From Hofstenia miamia (Eukaryota > Xenacoelomorpha > Acoela): DNA of 64,000 nucleotides. Both the position numbers and the translations under genes were made by a program. The DNA lies in the NCBI GenBank assembly GCA_004352715.1, contig SCFE01000061.1, positions 1,208,659 through 1,272,658 of the forward strand. Direction: 5' to 3'. Positions 58,201 through 64,000 of this stretch are shown piece by piece. The notes under the pieces are model-generated. The model saw nothing but the letters and a program-made list of their open reading frames with translations. It did not search any database and was not told where the DNA came from. Each line of letters opens with the position of its first letter. Position 1 is the first letter of the stretch.

Positions 58201-58687
58201 TGCCCTGGAGAGATGAAAACTAGTCTCAAATTTATTTGTCTATAAATAACTAATTTATACTAGTTATAACCAAATTTGAAACACCAGGGTCTAATTTTTT
58301 CTCAGTTTTTGCAAATTCAAGAATAAAATTTTAATTAAAGACAGCTTCACAAAGCCGGAGTTTCCAATAAATTTTGCAGTTCAAATTATAGTAATCCCAT
58401 TTCCATTTTAATAAACTGTTTGCCCTTTGTTCAGATGGTTAAAATACTATAATATATATAATAACAAAAGGAATGCCTTTTATAATATGATATATTTGAA
58501 AATAAAAAAATTATTGACTTAAATGACGATAATTTATGTGAACTTAAAGGTTAGGTAAATTTTATTTTGCTAGAAATGTATCATTTTCATTTCTAAAATC
58601 CACTTACCCGAATGGTTCATCAAGAAGATATAATTTGTATTTTGTTCCTTTCTTAGGCTGAAATGCTTCAATATCATTCTGTTGCAT
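43129..58687 (-). CDS. Paralogue B: four-exon gene for a small putative beta-trefoil protein
   Basis: Exons in order: 58689-58608, 48922-48836, 46618-46493 and 43237-43129, all with GT-AG borders and phase-2 junctions. The start ATG at 58687-58685 lies two bases after an acceptor, so a 5' untranslated exon further upstream is likely. The product is about 133 residues: MQQNDIEAFQPKKGTKYKLY..., PFGGKFLMNEK...TIFYDLNGG, NKYKIKSALDDTYIGYLG...ADLFDLGSG, FTLPAEGEYKCLNL...SQFNAEE. Three ~40-residue units begin KYKLYLLD, KYKIKSALD and FTLPAEG, the threefold pattern of a beta-trefoil (fold inferred). There is no signal peptide or membrane segment, which suggests an intracellular protein, though an upstream exon could change that. 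Exon 2 is present twice because of a duplicated segment (second copy 51697-51611). Intron 1 (~9.7 kb) has been invaded by a LINE and a Tc1. I do not recognise the family. Confidence 0.72.
43238..44533. other. Intron 3 of paralogue B, first part
   Basis: The only structure seen is a 37-bp direct duplication at 43989-44062. Otherwise it is AT-rich and featureless up to the N gap. Confidence 0.45.
43989..44062. repeat. 37-bp direct duplication
   Basis: GAAGACATTGTAGAATCTAA and the following CGAACGGGACCATGAT occur twice back to back, with starts at 43989 and 44026. The copies are identical, which indicates recent origin by slippage. Confidence 0.9.
44534..45291. other. Assembly gap (758 N) within intron 3 of paralogue B
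   Basis: The run of N interrupts the intron; its content is unknown. Confidence 0.95.
45292..46492. other. Intron 3 of paralogue B, second part
   Basis: A sequence resembling a Tc1 end, TATACAGTACCGGACATAGG followed by TATTTAGCCACTC, lies at 46229. No partner end or transposase was found. Nothing else is recognised. Confidence 0.4.
46493..46618 (-). CDS. Paralogue B, exon 3
   Basis: The 126-base exon reads GNKYKIKSALDDTYIGYLGN, then KAAVLTTSAKADLFDLGSGS, and ends TC|GTAAGC in phase 2. Two acceptors lie two bases apart (TTTTAG and TTTTAGAG); the second keeps the frame with exon 2. Twenty-six bases of this exon recur at 49360-49385, where the copy is cut by the single N. Confidence 0.8.
47277..47633. 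other. Copy-specific 357-bp segment, G+C richer, with an open frame
   Basis: This block is absent from the second copy. A plus frame at about 47331-47587 is open for ~85 codons and includes VPPLLNEYFQVSTQRSN, LDVADLNSICNVKFC and NVTSCLVNITSAI, with two N-glycosylation-like sites and four cysteines. It has no match I recognise; on the minus strand a shorter frame (MEAHECGLIRRLELAGGHSG) is also open. Base composition differs from the flanks, so it may be an insertion or a piece of another gene. Confidence 0.35.
48836..48922 (-). CDS. Paralogue B, exon 2 (copy 1)
   Basis: The acceptor is AATTTTTAG and the donor TC|GTAAGT. The 87-base exon reads GKFLMNEKRVDRYRQEQPTI and FYDLNGGD, entering and leaving in phase 2. 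The GG of the preceding exon plus its first base make a glycine, giving PFGGKFLMN, which aligns with KKFLRND of paralogue A. Confidence 0.75.
49015..49358 (-). pseudogene. Non-LTR retrotransposon, carboxyl-terminal piece (copy 1)
   Basis: The frame reads VVVDKEKRLGTVIDIAVPKD, then KKYRELAEEIERLWKFKKVE, VVPVFVGALGAVSKKHKRYL, LEKLGVPKWGG and QKAALLGTARVLRKA. This is the tail that follows the reverse transcriptase in a LINE family I know from cnidarian, echinoderm and other invertebrate proteins ('IDIAcPxDxNv...VVPVVvGALGtv...LQKxaLLGTArILRKvL'). It starts at the single-N join, so the upstream part is missing from the assembly here. Confidence 0.75.
51611..51697 (-). CDS. Paralogue B, exon 2 (copy 2)
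   Basis: It is identical in sequence to the exon at 48836-48922 and has the same splice sites. It lies in the second half of the duplicated segment. It may be an allelic copy and not a second exon of one transcript. Confidence 0.6.
51783..52055 (-). pseudogene. Non-LTR retrotransposon, carboxyl-terminal piece (copy 2)
   Basis: It is the same tail as at 49015-49358, ending in RKALRLPGNW instead of RKAIRLPGNW. It begins at the single N at 52056, directly against an amino-terminal piece of what is probably the same element, so a central section of several kilobases with the catalytic domains is missing from the assembly. Confidence 0.75.
52057..52510 (-). pseudogene. Non-LTR retrotransposon, amino-terminal piece
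   Basis: The frame opens MIVKPKEKALSPRQALNGQR and continues with HKWTDEQNRTALECYRRSRP, DERGYRKRMLEEWR and VTEQRLAGQVRKL. It ends in an acidic and basic helical stretch (EAQLAEETESVDAETEAAIK). The 'KWT.EeN...meCYy.S.P...GYrkRm...W' block is a Myb/SANT-like segment at the start of this LINE family. An element of this type copies itself through reverse transcription at the nicked target. Its middle lies in the unresolved join at 52056. Confidence 0.7.
52532..52569 (-). promoter_or_regulatory. tRNA-like A-box and B-box pair at the 5' end of the LINE
   Basis: On the minus strand TGGCCAAGGGG (52569-52559) resembles a pol III A box (TGGCNNAGTGG). GGGTTCGAGCCCG (52544-52532) resembles a B box (GGTTCGANNCC) and could form the T-arm stem. 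They lie in the correct order and spacing, about 25 bases apart between their starts, just upstream of the LINE reading frame. It is either an internal promoter or a fragment of a tRNA-derived SINE. Confidence 0.55.
52570..52620. repeat. (ATT)n microsatellite
   Basis: ATT repeats with one interruption immediately beyond the A-box-like sequence. Confidence 0.95.
52621..54092. other. Intron 1 of paralogue B, no gene secured
   Basis: A minus-strand frame near 53600-53460 reads RHYTPALVPASKPERLRDWL followed by ELLQWEYQYAVTI and is coding-like but unassigned. Several AAACG/CGTTTA blocks lie at 53250-53340 and may belong to a MITE. Otherwise nothing is seen. Confidence 0.4.
54093..55360 (+). mobile_element. 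Nearly intact Tc1-like transposon (1268 bp)
   Basis: The left terminal repeat TAGTTGGCTGCAAGAAAAAT continues to GAGACT (54093-54118). The right end (55336-55360), reversed and complemented, reads TAGTTAGCTGCAAAAAAATG and continues AGACT. A TA lies directly outside each end (54091-54092 and 55361-55362), the target duplication of the superfamily. Size, short inverted repeats and a single gene fit Tc1. It sits in intron 1 of paralogue B, in opposite orientation to it. Confidence 0.92.
54324..55174 (+). CDS. Tc1-like DD34E transposase, frameshifted near the end
   Basis: A frame of 283 codons from METLEQ (54324; 13 more codons are open upstream) has a paired helix-turn-helix with SRSTYFRKLKKIRQ, the GRPRKI box between the two DNA-binding parts, and VHETTVQKTLKKSG. 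The catalytic core follows: ITDECVFQLHRNK (first Asp), KIMVWGALSYRGFYLKIL, QQDGATPHTS (second Asp) and SADLSPIENVWQILKND (Glu). Thirty-four residues lie between the second Asp and Glu, hence DD34E. It cuts the element out and reinserts it at TA. The frame stops after KIQESQHI, but the next frame carries on with SEMKSNLMKSVSVRLNEVIS, the usual end, so a one-base indel near 55160 truncates ~30 residues. All catalytic residues are present. Confidence 0.9.
55870..56560 (-). pseudogene. Second Tc1-like transposase, strongly decayed
   Basis: The minus strand reads VFEVIWCSRMRRLANVDKTI and SEKQYIDNLTTNVLPLL (56219-56100), where the family has the VMVWGxIS...vdGtln...Y.. block. Further on, at about 56000-55960, is SPRFNLIENEW, the family's 'SPDLNPIENLW' with its glutamate. 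The second aspartate block is reduced to LLQQKKH. The upstream part to ~56560 shows scattered matches with many stops. Inactive. Confidence 0.6.
56561..58607. other. Intron 1 of paralogue B, promoter-proximal part; no gene recognised
   Basis: AT-rich sequence without exon, repeat or transposon end that I can support. Confidence 0.45.
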
Positions 58688-58689
58688 CC
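58608..58689 (-). CDS. Paralogue B, exon 1 (first coding exon)
   Basis: The acceptor CTATTATTTAG is followed by GG and then ATG. The exon reads MQQNDIEAFQPKKGTKYKLY and LLDEPF, and ends GG|GTAAGT in phase 2. Starting translation at this ATG is a choice: the frame is open to the acceptor, so an upstream coding exon is not excluded. Confidence 0.65.
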
Positions 58690-59519
58690 CTAAATAATAG
58701 AGAAATATGAAGATCTTTACTAAAAGTAATTAAATTTTCTTGAATGCTCTTTATAAAATATAGTATCAAAATATCAATAATATTAAAATTTGCTTAAGCA
58801 GAATAGTTATCTTAATGAGTGCTTGCCATCAAATTTATTTAATACAGAAGAACGTGAAGAGTATTTATGATATGATAGTAATTGGAAAAAAATGAAGTTA
58901 AGTCAATTGTTTATAGTCTAGCAACGATTGATGAAAAACAGTGATTCATGACTTATTTTCAACAATCAATGTCCATTGCAGGAAGTTAAGAAGAATATAA
59001 ATCAAAATGAATTACGTTAATGTCAAGAGAAACAAAGCAATTAATTAAAATGAAACAATGAGTACATAAACTACTGTAGAGATAAAGAAGAAAAAATGCG
59101 AAGGTAAAAAATAATAAGAACAAAGTATCTAACAAATGCAAAAGAGCTTTACTAAATAAGCAAAATATAACACAAAGATTGATTTTTAAATCAAAATTTT
59201 TCATCAATAGCAATTCTTCAGAGAACTAATAATTTAAAGATAAATAAGAAATAATGCCTTATTAACAAAGATTGTAAATACACTAGACCTGACATTTATA
59301 GATCTAGGAAAGTATGCAGATCCCCAAGAGAATATTAACTCTAAAAATGAAATGGAAATTCACTATAGATTTTTGTGTAGAGCCATTTAAATTTTACTTA
59401 ACTATCATACATCAGATAGAGCAAATATAGCAAGTCTTAAACTTAATGTATCACAAGAACCATTCAAACTACAATCATGTTTGCATAAACAAGTTATGCC
59501 AAAAACTTATCAGTGCTTT
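58690..59519. other. AT-rich sequence upstream of paralogue B exon 1
   Basis: No TATA-like promoter, exon or repeat could be supported. A 75-codon minus frame at 58986-59213 is low-complexity and hydrophobic, with no motif. Confidence 0.4.
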
Positions 59520-60389
59520 TGTTTTTATCTTTAGTCCTTTCTTCCTAAAGCACTTCGTACTCTCTTCTCAGATACACCTTTCTGTATTCCTCCAGTATCC
59601 TCCATGAATTGCCTTTTCTCTATACCTTGTTTGTAACTCTGCATCTAGCTTACTCTGGTATGCTTTCTTTCCTTCACCCTCTGTTCTTATCTTCCATAAC
59701 TCGCTAGTGAGCTACATAAGTGACCGCTTAGGTGGTTCTTTTACATATACTTTTATTCCCAGCGGTTTTGTTTCTACAGCGCCCTCCACATTTAGCAGTC
59801 TTTTCCTTCTTCAATATATTGTCATGTAAATTCTATCCACATCTCTATTTAAGTTAAATGCACTCTGCTTCTAGTATCTTCCTTTTCTTCCTGTCTAGCT
59901 CTCTTGATTTATTCTTGTTCGACTTAACTATTCCTTTTGAGTATTACCCAAATATTAATTGTCTTTATGTCATGGTGATCCTTCAATGGTGACTTCTGTA
60001 GTAACTTCCTTACCCTCCTTTTGTATGGTGATCCTTCAATGGTGACTTCTGTAGTAACTTCCTTACCCTCCTTTTGTATTCATTTCTCTCACTACTAAGT
60101 ACTTGTACCTCTCCTTGACTTCCTCCATTTTGCCGCGACTACTTGTGCTAAAACTGCCTCCATCTGTACACTTGTCTCTGATTATTGTCACTGCTGCGTA
60201 CTTTCCTATTCCACACTCTAACCCAGGCTCTCTACTTGCCTTCTCCAAAGTATCTACTTGCTTTTGCAACATCTGCCTTGAACAAGCGTACATCTTCAGA
60301 TCGTTAATGTAGCACAGGTGCCTCATTGCTCTACCATTCTTTTCCAACCTATACCATATGCCTGTCTCTGTGGTTGAGATTAAGCTAAT

Positions 60390-60390
<1 letters not shown>
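59520..60390 (-). pseudogene. Non-LTR retrotransposon reverse transcriptase fragment
   Basis: The frame at 60347-60063 reads MRHLCYINDLKMYACSRQML, then QVDTLEKASREPGLECGIGK and later EVKERYKYLVV. This is the region around the reverse transcriptase catalytic box, normally YxDD and here YIND. Further down, RVRKLLQKSPL and TINIWV match the connection region that follows. It is probably the same LINE family as the pieces at 49-52 kb. Stops, a 53-bp duplication and the altered catalytic residue make it inactive. Confidence 0.65.
59973..60078. repeat. 53-bp direct duplication inside the LINE fragment
   Basis: TGGTGATCCTTCAATGGTGA and the following ~33 bases up to CCTTTTGTA occur twice, with starts at 59973 and 60026. 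The copies are identical. Confidence 0.9.

Positions 60391-60394
<4 letters not shown>

Positions 60395-60429
<35 letters not shown>
60395..60429. repeat. (TA)n microsatellite upstream of the GTPase gene
   Basis: A TA tract ends about 45 bases before the start codon at 60473. Confidence 0.95.
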
Positions 60430-60432
<3 letters not shown>

Positions 60433-60472
60433 TATATTTACATAAAGTTGTTTAGATAGAAGTGAAATTAAA

Positions 60473-61633
60473 ATGGTTGATGCTAAAGAAATTTTAAATA
60501 TCAATTGTGACAATTCTATCAATGTAAATGATCAAGACTTACAATGCTTACTAGAAAGTTTTCCAGAAAGTTTTCAGTGTTGTGCAATTTTCGGCAAAAG
60601 CAGAGGAGGTAAATCATATGCAATGAATGTTTTCAGGAAAAAGTTAGAAAAGAATTGCAGCGATAATTTACCAGGATTCGAATGTAGAACTGGCTCAAAG
60701 GGAGTTACAAGTGATTTTTGGATGATGCCTGTGAGTAAGAAAATTGAAGAATCGTCTTTTCTATTTTGCGATGCTGAAGGTGCATTTGAGATTGGAAAAA
60801 GTGCGGAAGTTTCGGCAAAATTGCTCGCAATTTCAGCTGCAATTAGTAGTTGTTTGATTATAAACATAAAGCAATCGATTGATTCAGCCGAGCTTAACTT
60901 CTTTAATGCGTTTTTGACAAATATTGAGACGAACAATTCAGGAAAATTTGAAGATCTTGTGTTTCTTGTCAGAGATTGGGGTTATCCGGATGAGCATAAA
61001 TTTGGATTAGACGGTGGAAATAAATACTTAGCATCCCTAAAGGATGAAAACCTTAGCAAAATAATGAGCCTATTTACGAAAACACAATGTTATTTAATGC
61101 CATCTATCGGTTATGAACAAGTAAAAAATCCAAATTATTGCTTTTATTATAATAAAAAACATGTTGATCAAGAATTCGATGAGCATTGTGAGAAATTCGT
61201 GGACGAAGTTATATTGAAAATAGAGAAAACATTCAAAAAAAATCTTCTCAAAGATCGACTTCATCAAATAGTGAACATTGTTAACACAAATGAACGTATT
61301 TCATTGTATGACATTCAAAGGGCAAATGATGAAATTCTAATATTGAAGGAACAAGCAGAGAATTCTGCTTTGCAAACGAGTGAAAAATGTAATCTGATAG
61401 CTAACGAAATAGATGCATTGAAATTGGAGACACAAGTGGCGAAGGAAACTGAAAATCAATTAATTGAACAAGTTCACAATCTAGAGCAGGAAGTACAAAA
61501 TGTGAGCCAGGTAAATCAGCAAATTCAAGAAACAAATCAGAACTATGCAAGTCAAGTGACTGTATTGCAATCTCAAGTCAATTCAGGTGGAGGAAGAAGA
61601 AGACGAAGGAGACGTCTAGGGATAAAATTTTAG
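60473..61633 (+). CDS. Intronless atlastin/GBP-like GTPase with coiled coil and poly-Arg tail
   Basis: The 386-residue open frame has the G motifs of the atlastin/guanylate-binding branch of the dynamin superfamily. These are a P-loop GKSRGGKS (41-48), a switch-1 block GSKGVTSDFW (74-83) with Ser where the family has Thr, LFCDAEG (97-103) for the DxxG box, and LVRDWGYPDEHKFG (165-178). The last is the RD guanine-recognition motif as in atlastin's 'LVRDWSFP'. Such enzymes use GTP to dimerise and remodel membranes or bind pathogens. After residue ~260 the middle helical domain is short. Residues ~290-370 are a Gln/Glu-rich coiled coil, and the protein ends SGGGRRRRRRRLGIKF. The two membrane segments of atlastin are absent, so a soluble protein is likely. 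No introns interrupt it, so it is either a retrogene or a single-exon lineage. The arginine run could be a nuclear signal or bind RNA or lipid (inference). Confidence 0.85.
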   Translation: MVDAKEILNINCDNSINVNDQDLQCLLESFPESFQCCAIFGKSRGGKSYAMNVFRKKLEKNCSDNLPGFECRTGSKGVTSDFWMMPVSKKIEESSFLFCDAEGAFEIGKSAEVSAKLLAISAAISSCLIINIKQSIDSAELNFFNAFLTNIETNNSGKFEDLVFLVRDWGYPDEHKFGLDGGNKYLASLKDENLSKIMSLFTKTQCYLMPSIGYEQVKNPNYCFYYNKKHVDQEFDEHCEKFVDEVILKIEKTFKKNLLKDRLHQIVNIVNTNERISLYDIQRANDEILILKEQAENSALQTSEKCNLIANEIDALKLETQVAKETENQLIEQVHNLEQEVQNVSQVNQQIQETNQNYASQVTVLQSQVNSGGGRRRRRRRLGIKF

Positions 61634-62229
61634 TGCAATTGAAATTTATATTCTTTTGAAAAAACATAACTTTTGAACGTTTATATAATTGTTTTCTTAT
61701 GTTATCTCGTCCTCCAAAACAAGATTAACCTTTTGTTAAATACACTGTACAACACCCAAAAAAATTCATTTAATGGATTAGTTGTTACATAATAATTTGA
61801 CTATGGTGACTTCAAATCTGAAGTCCGTTTTTGACCATCACCCTCCAGTTTTTTGAAAATTTGAATTTAAATTTTAAAATCAAACAATAAATAGCCATTT
61901 TCCTGTAAATTTGTGACTAGTATCTCAACAATGTGGAATCAAAAGATACATAAGCAAATAGCTGTTTACAAACACCTGTAAATCAGATGCAGATTTTTGT
62001 GCCTGCATGTATGTGCGTGGGTGTGTATTAAATGTTGCTTTTCTTCACTCTCTCTATCTGTCTGATTGGCTATTTTGATTGTCTGCGTGATTTTAAGTAA
62101 TTGGCTTGGCTTTGTTCAAGTTTACACTAACACACTGTGAAATTCAAAAAAGTCCAATACGAGCGTACGCAACATACACTATCTTATATGCAGCAGTATA
62201 TATTGCAATCAATTGCTTTCTTAAGCCAC

Positions 62230-63445
62230 CAAAACAACCAATGGCTTGTCGTTGTTGTGTGGACGATCTGAACTGCTTTTGCTATATTTGTGGCGAATAC
62301 ACTGTGAAGAAATACAGAAGAGCATTAACACATCAACTCAAAGAACTTTATAAATTATACTTTGGTTGTGCTGTTGGTGAGCAGAATAAATCATGGGCTC
62401 CACACATTTCTTGTGTGAGATGGAGTGCAGGACTTTATATTTAGTCAAAATCTGGACGTGTACTTCCTTTCACGATGCCTATGATTTGGCATGAACAATG
62501 TGATAATGTGTTTGACTGCCATTTTTGCGCCTTTTTGATCAAGGTACTGTGTGATAAAGATAGAAAACTTCTTCTTTATCCTAGTTTGCAATCAGCTATT
62601 TGACCAGTTCCACATTCTCCTGAATTGACCCTACCAGCGCCGTCAACAACATCACCTCTGAATTCATGGCCTGAAGTCTCAGATGAAGGCCAACATTGCG
62701 ATGATATGGATACATTATTTGAGCTCAGTGATTCATTGTCTACACTTCACTTGATTTCAGCTGAAGAAATGAATAATCTGGTTTGAGATCTGAAATTGAC
62801 AAAATTTGATGGCAAATTGCTGGCGTCTCAACTTCAAGGATGGATGTTCCTTTGGTTGATAAGTAGAATGTGTTACTGCCTCCCCTGCATATTAAACTGG
62901 GGCTTATAAAGCAGCTAGTGAAAGCCCTTGATATAGAAACTGTTGCCTTCAGGTACCTGATTCAGAAGTTCCCGAAATTGAGTGAGGCGAATTTTCATAG
63001 GGCCTCAGAAAAGAGAGCTCTTAAATGACGACGATTTTTAAGAGTTGATGACTGCTCCCCAATTGGCTGCTTTGCAAGCATTCTGATTAGTTTGTACAGA
63101 ATTCCTCAGCAATCATTGATCTGAAAACTATATCGACCACATTCAATGACTTCTCACATCTTTTGAATCTCTGAGAAGTTAAATATCCCTCAAGCTTCAT
63201 TTCCTGAATTCTCACGTCGATTTTTTTCCAGCAAATCATGGCAGTGTAAGTGATGAGGCAGGAGAAAGATTCCATCAAGACGTCACTCTCATGGAGAAAC
63301 ATTACAAAGGAAAGTGGCCACCTTCAATGCTTACAGACTTTTGTTGGATGCTGCAACAAGATGCTCCTAATGCGTCATACAAACGAGAAAGTCTTATGCT
63401 AAGCATTTCTAGTAATCTTCATGTTGATTTTTTTCTGATGTTTCA
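62230..63445 (+). pseudogene. Degenerate orphan protein ('GERFHQD' family) inside the TIR element
   Basis: The pieces, in order, are CRCCVDDLNCFCYICGEYTV with a CxC/CxxC zinc-binding look, KELYKLYFGCAVGEQNKSWA, PHISCVRW, then LPFTMPMIWHEQCDN and CHFCAFL. Next are YPSLQSAI, AEEMNNLV, HIKLGLIKQLVKALDIET, FPKLSEA, and SDEAGERFHQDVTLMEKHYK with GKWPPSMLTDFCW. I remember the same series of blocks from 'uncharacterized' proteins present in many copies in insects, hydroids and other animals. At least four frame changes and several stops occur, so this copy is dead. The family's role is unknown to me; its location between terminal inverted repeats indicates that it is transposon-borne. Confidence 0.7.
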
Positions 63446-63481
63446 ATACATAAGCATAATATTAATATGCTTTTAGAGAAA

Positions 63482-63600
63482 TTTTGATTTAAATTTTTAA
63501 TTTAAATTTTTTTAAATTTAATTTAATTTAATTTAAATTTAATACTATATTTTAAAATATTCTGATTTTAAAATTTTAAATTGATTTTTTTAAACTGGAA
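63482..63600. repeat. Low-complexity AATTT/TTTAAA tract
   Basis: TTAAATTT-type repeats fill this stretch between the end of the degenerate gene and the first of the two right-end terminal blocks. Confidence 0.8.
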
Positions 63601-63875
63601 GGCGATGGGCAAAAATGGACTTCAGATTTGAAATCACAATAGTCGAATTAATACAAAACAACTATTCGTTTAAATATCTTTTGATTCAACATTGCTTATT
63701 TACCAGCCACAAATTTTCAGGAAATGGCTATTTATTGTTCGATTTTAAAATTTAAATTGAAATTTTCAAAAAACTGGAGGGTGATGGGCAAAAATGGACT
63801 TCAGATTTGAAATCACAATAGTCGAATTAATACAAAACAACTATTCGTTTACATATCTTTTGATTCAACATTGCT
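63601..63875. repeat. Duplicated terminal block of the TIR element
   Basis: GGCGATGGGCAAAAATGGAC followed by TTCAGATTTGAAATCACAAT and TAATACAAAACAACTATTCG occurs at 63601 and again, as GGTGATGGGCAAAAATGGAC and the same continuation, at 63780. The period is about 180 bp, so the right inverted repeat is tandemly doubled. Confidence 0.85.
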
Positions 63876-64000
63876 ATTTTACAATATCAGTTAATATTCA
63901 CGATAAATAGATATGTATAGAACAATAGAGTACATATTACGCAGCACCTAGTAGTTCTTGGAATAGTACGATTTAGATTAGACAATTTGTTGTTATGTTC
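63876..64000. other. Window end, nothing recognised
   Basis: AT-rich sequence without a feature that I can support. Confidence 0.4.

Larger units (their letters stand above)
61780..63875 (+). mobile_element. TIR transposon carrying an orphan repeat-dispersed gene
   Basis: Bases ~61780-61905 recur in inverted orientation at ~63720-63850. GACTTCAAATCTGAAGTCC pairs with GGACTTCAGATTTGAAATC, CACCCTCCAGTTTTTTGAAA with its complement, and AACAATAAATAGCCATTT with AAATGGCTATTTATTGTT. On the right the terminal block is present twice (63601-63690 and 63775-63870), ~180 bp apart. No clean target duplication was found. The ~1.6 kb interior carries a degenerate gene. Confidence 0.8.

Noticed and set aside
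13384-60429. (TA)n tracts as origins or regulatory elements
   Set aside because: They are plain microsatellites of variable length found throughout the window, several of them incompletely assembled.

Overview
The window is AT-rich nuclear DNA from a multicellular animal, most likely an invertebrate. The evidence is GT-AG introns, multi-kilobase introns, abundant (TA)n microsatellites, and a typical metazoan mix of mobile elements: Tc1/mariner, Polinton/Maverick, non-LTR retrotransposons, a Penelope-like element and terminal-inverted-repeat DNA transposons. I cannot fix the phylum from sequence alone. It is a draft scaffold with six runs of N and four single-N contig joins; every single-N join sits beside sequence that occurs again nearby, so part of the apparent duplication is probably assembly-made.

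Layout. 0.3-0.6 kb: a ~92-99 bp tandem repeat. 1.8-7.1 kb, minus strand: a broken Polinton/Maverick with capsid-type and integrase remains. 8.3-11.0 kb: a decayed Tc1 with doubled terminal repeats. 12.8-21.9 kb, plus strand: a multi-exon gene (paralogue A) whose introns hold a MITE, an 879-bp duplicated Penelope-like fragment and a 42-bp minisatellite. 22.4-23.0 kb: a CR1/L2-like reverse transcriptase remnant. 27.0-31.2 kb: a cluster of three elements separated by TA tracts. 32.2-33.4 kb: a dead DD41D-type mariner-like element. 35-39 kb: MITEs and a large foldback. 43.1-58.7 kb, minus strand: a second multi-exon gene (paralogue B) whose introns contain LINE pieces and a nearly intact Tc1. 59.5-60.4 kb: a LINE reverse transcriptase remnant. 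60.5-61.6 kb: an intronless atlastin/GBP-like GTPase gene. 61.8-63.9 kb: a TIR element carrying a degenerate copy of a repeat-dispersed orphan protein.

The most interesting result is the pair of convergently oriented paralogous genes at 12.8-21.9 kb and 58.7-43.1 kb. No open reading frame longer than ~70 codons reveals them. They were recognised because four short exons on each strand have matching order, splice phase (2-2-2) and residues. The encoded ~120-133 residue proteins consist of three related ~40-residue units, which looks like a small beta-trefoil; I do not recognise the family. The second notable gene is the GTPase, which keeps the atlastin-type G motifs but ends in a coiled coil and a run of seven arginines instead of the usual membrane-anchored tail.

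Everything else is mobile-element debris, microsatellite or unannotated AT-rich DNA. No tRNA, rRNA, CRISPR or bacterial-type operon feature was seen.
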